Source of the DNA: Heterostelium album PN500
Taxonomy: Eukaryota > Evosea > Eumycetozoa > Acytosteliales > Acytosteliaceae
Assembly (NCBI RefSeq): GCF_000004825.1
Contig: NW_008805064.1
Coordinates: forward strand, 1,984,001 to 2,048,000
Direction: 5' to 3'
DNA: 64,000 bases
Shown here: in pieces, positions 58,591-64,000 of the stretch
Numbering within the stretch: position 1 is the first letter of the stretch
Layout: each line of letters starts with the position of its first letter
Program-made: the position numbers and the translations under genes
The notes under the pieces: generated by a model
What the model saw: the letters and a program-made list of their open reading frames with translations, nothing else
Databases searched by the model: none
Told to the model about the DNA's origin: nothing

Positions 58591-61500
58591 GAATGGATTA
58601 TCTGTTTCATCACAAATATTTACATCAGTACCATTGAATTCACCAAATGTTTTACATAATTCAATTGGTGGCGGTGGTGGTGGTGGACAACATCATTATC
58701 AGAATGGTGCCAACCACAATAACAACAATAATAATATATCACCACAATCACCTTTATATATTCACAGACAACACTCTTCACAGATAAACGAGCAATACCT
58801 TTCGATTCTTGGTGCCTCACAGAACGTTGTCATCAAGAAGAAACGTGCTGCTATCGATCTCAAACTTGGCCGTAAATGGCTAACCAACATCATTGTCGTC
58901 CAAATGGTCGGCAACCTCATAAGAGCACTTCCAATATTTATTTTAGAGAAATACTATGTTATGTTATTAATATTTTTCCAAGGTAAGTAAATACTTTTAA
59001 TATTTTTAACTAGATTAAACTAAACTAACAAACTAATTCTATTATTTAGCTATATTTCTATTATTAGGTTCATATGGTGTAAAGAAATTAAAGAAATATC
59101 TGATACTTTTATATGCAATGGGATGTTTCTCTACGACTATTTTGGATTTAGTTATTACTTTTACGTATGCACACAGTCTCAGTGAGCGGCCTTTCAAGGA
59201 GATTCAATTTGCTTTCTGGTCGTACGTGCTCTTTGTAACATTACTTTGTACTCTTAATATTGTGGGTGGAATATTGTTTGGTTTGAAGATATTTGTTAGT
59301 TTACACACTCTGGACGATCGAACTAGCAGTCCGTTGGTGTTGCTCGCCGCAAGTCTGGTCGGAAGTTTCGACTCGCACGAAGACGACGAAAACGCTTCGA
59401 ATGCCGCTAAAATGAATAGGACGATCTTGTTCTACGGTTCCGATCTAAAGAAGGCGTTGAACGTCACAATGAGTCTTCAGTGGAATCTGGCGGTGTTTGA
59501 CGTGCTACGCGAGTGGGGACAGTGGATCAAGCAAAAGTTTACGAAATATGAGAATCGACCGACCTCCTCGATTCCTGCGGACTACCAGGTCAATGTGCAG
59601 CGATACGCGAGCAACGAGGTTATCACATCAAAGTACAATGTCGTTACTTTCTTGCCAAAAGTAATCTTCTTCCAGTTTAGTCGTCTCGCTAATCTCTATA
59701 CACTGTGCATCGTGGTTCTGAGTATGTTTTCATTCTCGCCGGTCGGTCCTATCTCGTCGGTGACACCGCTGCTCGTTGTCATCTCTGTCAGTTGCTTCAA
59801 GGAGTTGGCAGAGGATATCAAGCGTCATCGTCAGGACAAAGAGATCAACAATCGAAAGTCAATGTGTTACCGTCCACCCGATTACATCGGTGGCAAAGGA
59901 ACGTTTGTCGAGCTAGCATGGAGGGATATCAAAGTCGGTGACATCATCATGGTGAAAGGCGAAGAACTACTGCCTGCCGACATTGTTTGTCTATCGACAT
60001 CGAGACCCGACGGCAGAACCTATTTGGAAACAGCCAATCTAGATGGTGAGACCAATCTCAAGTTGAAAACAAACATATCGAAAACCAGTTGGATTCGCTC
60101 AGCTGAAGATCTTGATAAATTCTCATGTCGTGTCGATTATGAAGGTCCAAACAATGATATCTATGGATTCGAAGGTGTATTAACAGTACTTAAAGGAATG
60201 GAAAACTCTAGTAATTTAGGTCAATCAACTTTAGTTGGTAAGTTTAGTTTTAAGTATTATGGCTAGTTTATTTTATAATATTAATATATATATGTTATAT
60301 TTATCATATGCAGGTCAAAACAATTTCTGTCCAATTACAATTGAATCATTGTTGTTGAGAGGTACAAAGTTGAGAAATACAGAATGGGTTATTGGTATAG
60401 TTACATACACAGGTGTCGATACTAAAGTGGAAAAGAACAGTACAAAGAGTAGTCAAAAGAGAAGTTCTGTCGAGAGAGGTGTAAATAATAAGTTGATTAT
60501 CCTCTTCCTCATGCAGACTATCATTTGTATTATATGCTCGATTGGACACAACCAATGGAATATAGAAACACAAGAGAGTTTTGAATCGCTGTGGTATCTC
60601 GATGTACAGCCAGGTGAAAAGGATTTCATCTATGTCAGTTATATTATCCTTTACAACACACTGATTCCACTCTCTATGTATGTCTCGATGGAGGTTATCA
60701 GAATTTCGAATGCTCATTTCATTGACAGTGACCTCGAGATGTACGACGAGAAGACAGACACTCCTGCACAAGCCAGAAACACAAATATCAACGAGGAACT
60801 CGGTCAAATACAATATCTATTCTCAGACAAGACTGGAACACTCACTTGCAATGAGATGGTATTCAATCGTTGTACCATTGGTGGAACAGTGTATGGACCT
60901 GACGAAGATATTCACTTGCAACTCAACAATGACTTGGCCAATGAAGACGTCCGTTCTAGCTATGTCCGTGAGTTCCTCACTTGTCTAGCGGTTTGCAATA
61001 CCGTTGTCATCGAGAAGTCAAAGGAAGGTGCCGATTTGAATTACGATCCCAAGTGCTATCCAAAGTATCAGGCTGCATCGCCCGACGAAGAAGCACTTAC
61101 CATTGCAGCTGCTAAGTTTGGATTCGTGCTGAAGTCGCGTGAAGACAATGTCATTACCATTGCAGTCGATGGTCACGAGGAGCGTTATGAACTACTCAAT
61201 GTTTTGGAATTCAACAGTTACAGAAAGAGAATGTCGGTCATCGTTAGAACTGAAAGTGGACAGATCAAACTGTATTCAAAGGGTGCAGATTCAGTGATTA
61301 TGGAGCGATCCGAGAAGAGTACAGCGATTCCGGGTGTCGATGTTCACAAGGCAACAGAGACACACATCAGTCAATTCGCATCGAATGGTTTGAGAACTTT
61401 GTGTATGTCGGTTGTTGTACTCGATGCCGAGGCATACTTGACTTGGAACAGAAAGTTCGAGGAGGCATCAGTTTCGCTGGTGAAGCGTGCTGAGATGATG

Positions 61501-62991
61501 GATCAAGCCGCCGATTTGATTGAGAAGAACATGACATTGCTTGGTGCAACCGGTATTGAAGATCGTCTTCAAGACTACGTACCGGAAACCGTCCAATCGC
61601 TAAGAGAAGCCGGTGTAAAGATATGGGTGTTGACTGGTGATAAGCAAGAGACTGCCATCTCCATTGCCACTGCATCGTCGGTCATCCACAACGGCATGGA
61701 AATTGTCATCCTCAATGAAAATACAAAGGAGGATCTATTGAAACGATTGCTGAGCTTGGTCAGTCAAAAGAGAATAGTAAGCTTCAACGATAGTCGACGT
61801 TGGGGACCACAGCTTTTCGGTAAGCTGGCATCGACACTCAAACTGGATCCGTCGGATGCTCCGCTCATCTTGAACCGTACCGGTGAAATGCAAGTACAAA
61901 TGGCGATTGTTATCGATGGATCGACTCTCCAACTTGCACTCGACAAAGACCTGAGATATCATTTCTTGCAAGTCGCTAAAACCGCAGAATCCGTAGTTTG
62001 TTGCCGTTGCTCACCTTCACAGAAAGCCAAAGTTGTAAAACTGGTTGCCGAACGTTCGTTCTTGTTTGGCGATGGTGCAATCACTATGGCTATTGGTGAC
62101 GGTGCCAACGATGTACCAATGATTCAAAAGGCGCATGTAGGTGTCGGTATCTCTGGTCGTGAGGGTATGCAAGCCGTTTTGGCAAGTGACTTTGCAATTG
62201 CCAACTTCCACATGTTGCGTAGACTGCTGCTGGTACACGGTAATCGTAGCTACAAGAGAATGACCAAGCTGATTCTCTACTCGTTCTCCAAGAACGTCGC
62301 TCTATCGATCTCACAATTTTGGTTTGGATTCTACTCGGCGTTCAGTGGTCAGATGATCTACTTTGATTTCCTTTTCACCCTTTACAATGCTTTGTTCACC
62401 TCGCTACCTGTGCTCTCGCTCGGAACATTCGACCAAGACATCAGGGAGGAATCACTCCTCTCTGAACCGACCAACTACCGTGTCTGCCAATCGAATAAGC
62501 CATTCTCGATGTGGTCATTCATCTACTGGATCTTCTTGGGTATGTGGCAATCGGCTATCATTTTCTTTGTTACATTTTTCGTTCTTCAAGACGCCACTGT
62601 CCAAGGTGGAAAAACACTTGGACTGTGGTCGTGCGGTACCGCTGCCTACCTCTATCTCATTCTCACCACCAACATTCAGATCTCATCGATCACCTGCTAC
62701 TGGACCAAACAAAGCTTCATTGCCGTCGGTGTCAGTATCGTTGCATCGGTCCTCTTTGTCATACTCTACAGTTTGGTCTACTGGATCGAGCCAGAGGCAC
62801 AAGACATCATTTTCGAACTCTTCACAGTACCGGATTTCTGGTTCCTCTATATCATCGTACCTTGTATTTCAATGTTACCGTTTGCATTGGTAACAGTCAA
62901 TAATTGGATGTTCTCAAAAAACAGTGAACGCTACTACTCTGAGAAAGATGGTTTCATCAAACTCGATGCAGAAAAGAACTCCAAGAAATAA
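57791..62991 (+). CDS. P4-type ATPase (phospholipid flippase) with N-terminal extension
   Basis: Three exons: 57791-58982, 59050-60237 and 60314-62991; 1685 residues (typical P4 about 1150). Residues 1-~355 are Asn/Ser/His-rich. About 360-520 contain around four extra hydrophobic helices (NIIVVQMVGNLIRALPIFIL; AIFLLLGSYGV; TILDLVITFTYAH; YVLFVTLLCTLNIVGG). The P4 core then follows: TYLETANLDGETNLK (actuator), FSDKTGTLTCNEM (phosphorylated Asp ~965), GAKxSDE-like ASPDEEALTIAA (nucleotide domain), VLTGDKQETA and GDGANDVPMI (hinge). It flips aminophospholipids to the cytosolic leaflet, usually with a CDC50 partner. The 3' splice site of exon 2 could alternatively be 18 bp later, in the same frame. 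Confidence 0.92.
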
Positions 62992-63591
62992 ATAACACAT
63001 ATATATATATAAAAAAAATCAACATAAAACACAAACTTGGTCAAACCGATAGATCGATTAATGTTTAAACAATACATTACATCTCACCTACTTTTTTTAT
63101 TCAATATCTGTTATATTACAAATCTTAATAATTTATTTTATTAGATCAATAAAGAAATAATTTAGATGCTTTGCTAAACATAAGTCTTTTCAACTAATCT
63201 ATCATTTCATGTGCTTGTTTATCTAGCAAGACGACTGATCAGTTGATTGATTTAATCAAATAAAATTCAAACATTAAAAAAATTTTTTTTTTTTTTTTTT
63301 TTTTTTTTGTGATGTGTGTGACCAAAGATATATTTAATATAATGGTTTTTTACATTTTTTTTTTGTTTTAGCAATTTAAGATGGTGTCATTGTAAACCAG
63401 GCACCAAATTTTTGCACCACATCGTTCCCAACTCAGAAATCTAGATATTTTATTGAATTTTTTTGCTTTTTTGAACTGTTTTTTTTTTTGGTTCTAAATT
63501 TCAACAATGCTGACTACTATATGAATTGGCTGCCACAAACCAATTTACGATTTCCATTTATAAACCAATATATAGATAGATAGATAAAAAA
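62992..63591. other. Intergenic region
   Basis: About 600 bp, AT-rich, with an A7-T26 tract at about 63276-63308. It should hold the promoter of the glycosidase gene. No other gene was seen. Confidence 0.5.
63276..63308. repeat. A7-T26 homopolymer tract
   Basis: Seven A followed by 26 T, visible directly, about 285 bp upstream of the glycosidase start. It probably disfavours nucleosomes and is a likely length-variable site. Confidence 0.85.
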
Positions 63592-64000
63592 ATGATTAAA
63601 TTACTCTTATCATTTTTATTGTTAATCGGTTTGGTTGCCGCACAATCAGTACAATTCCAAGCAGACATAAGTGTATTGTATTAATATTTTCAATTTTGAA
63701 TGTAGTGGATATCTAATTAATTAACGAATATGGTGATTGAATCATTATACTTTAATTTATTTTATATAGAATAGAACAGAATGGGATCATTATTGGGAAA
63801 GATGTGTTGGAAGTGGTCATGCTTGGTTAGGTACTCGTCAGGATTGGAGAGATGCCTTAAAGATTGCTCGTGAAAAGCTTGGATTTGAACGTGTTCGTTT
63901 CCATGGTATCTTTGATGACGATATGAATATTTACAATGTAGATTCCAACGGTACTGCTATTTACAATTGGTATAATCTTGATTATGTTTACGATTATATT
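63592..64000 (+). CDS. GH39-like secreted glycoside hydrolase (partial at right edge)
   Basis: Exon 1 is 63592-63672, with a signal peptide (MIKLLLSFLLLIGLVAAQS). Exon 2 starts at 63770 and runs past the window end. The donor must be the GTATTG at 63673. The nearer GTGTAT would put a stop at the junction. The mature N-terminus reads WERCVGSGHAWLGTRQDWRD, then FERVRFHGIFDDDM and a NWYNLDYVYDYI stretch. These match the N-terminal barrel of GH39 enzymes (beta-xylosidase and alpha-L-iduronidase relatives). The catalytic residues are beyond the edge, so the specificity is unknown. Confidence 0.7.

Noticed and set aside
59041-59067. Alternative 3' splice site for flippase exon 2 (18 bp later)
   Set aside because: Both sites keep the frame. 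The first AG was chosen because it keeps a longer hydrophobic span, but it is not certain.
1-64000. tRNA genes, snoRNA, rRNA, TRE/DIRS transposons and class I RNAs
   Set aside because: I scanned by eye for B-box-like GGTTCRA strings, the class I RNA 5' consensus and transposon-like coding. None was convincing. A tRNAscan or Infernal run would settle it.

Overview
This is a nuclear window from a dictyostelid social amoeba. It has very AT-rich intergenic DNA with long homopolymers, short AT-rich GT-AG introns (mostly about 60-100 bp), Asn/Gln/Ser/Thr-rich low-complexity protein segments, and families typical of the group (FNIP-repeat, B-box and colossin-like SdrD_B-repeat proteins). Coding regions are more GC-rich and less poly-Asn-heavy than in D. 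discoideum, so another dictyostelid is more likely. The species itself is inferred, not shown. I saw no rRNA, tRNA, CRISPR or intact transposon.

Layout: an armadillo-like gene runs off the left edge (1-2334, minus). It is followed by a CHORD/CS co-chaperone (4286-5440, plus), Atg8 (6021-6482, minus), a Gly/Ser-repeat secreted protein (7558-8282, minus), an F-box/FNIP protein (8881-10587, minus), a colossin-like secreted protein (10693-15487, minus), a Ser/Thr-rich coiled-coil protein (16199-18067, minus) and the AP-5 zeta subunit (18395-21610, minus). Next come an LYR-motif protein (22164-22628, plus), a large SR-rich protein with three copies of a putative zinc module (23067-26729, minus), a B-box protein (29428-31686, minus), a secreted EGF-like protein (32076-33422, plus) and a tiny spliced signal-peptide gene missed by simple ORF finding (33624-33808, minus).

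The right half is dominated by one giant four-exon gene (35181-47267, plus; 3959 codons before the stop). It encodes two ATP-grasp-like domains and a GHMP-kinase domain at the C-terminal end of a long unrecognised region. It is the most unusual item here. It is followed by a SAP-domain nuclear protein (47860-49132, minus) with two perfect E2F-type sites exactly 60 bp apart upstream, a long-form tRNase Z (50112-52859), two tandem GNAT acetyltransferase paralogs (53224-55967) with a near-identical 3' block, a small secreted protein (56262-56663), a P4-ATPase flippase with an extra N-terminal membrane module (57791-62991), and the start of a GH39-like glycosidase (63592 to the right edge).

Exon coordinates were worked out by hand from reading frame and GT/AG sites. 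Every multi-exon model below keeps frame from start to stop. There is no operon logic here. Neighbouring genes are mostly functionally unrelated, apart from the GNAT tandem pair.
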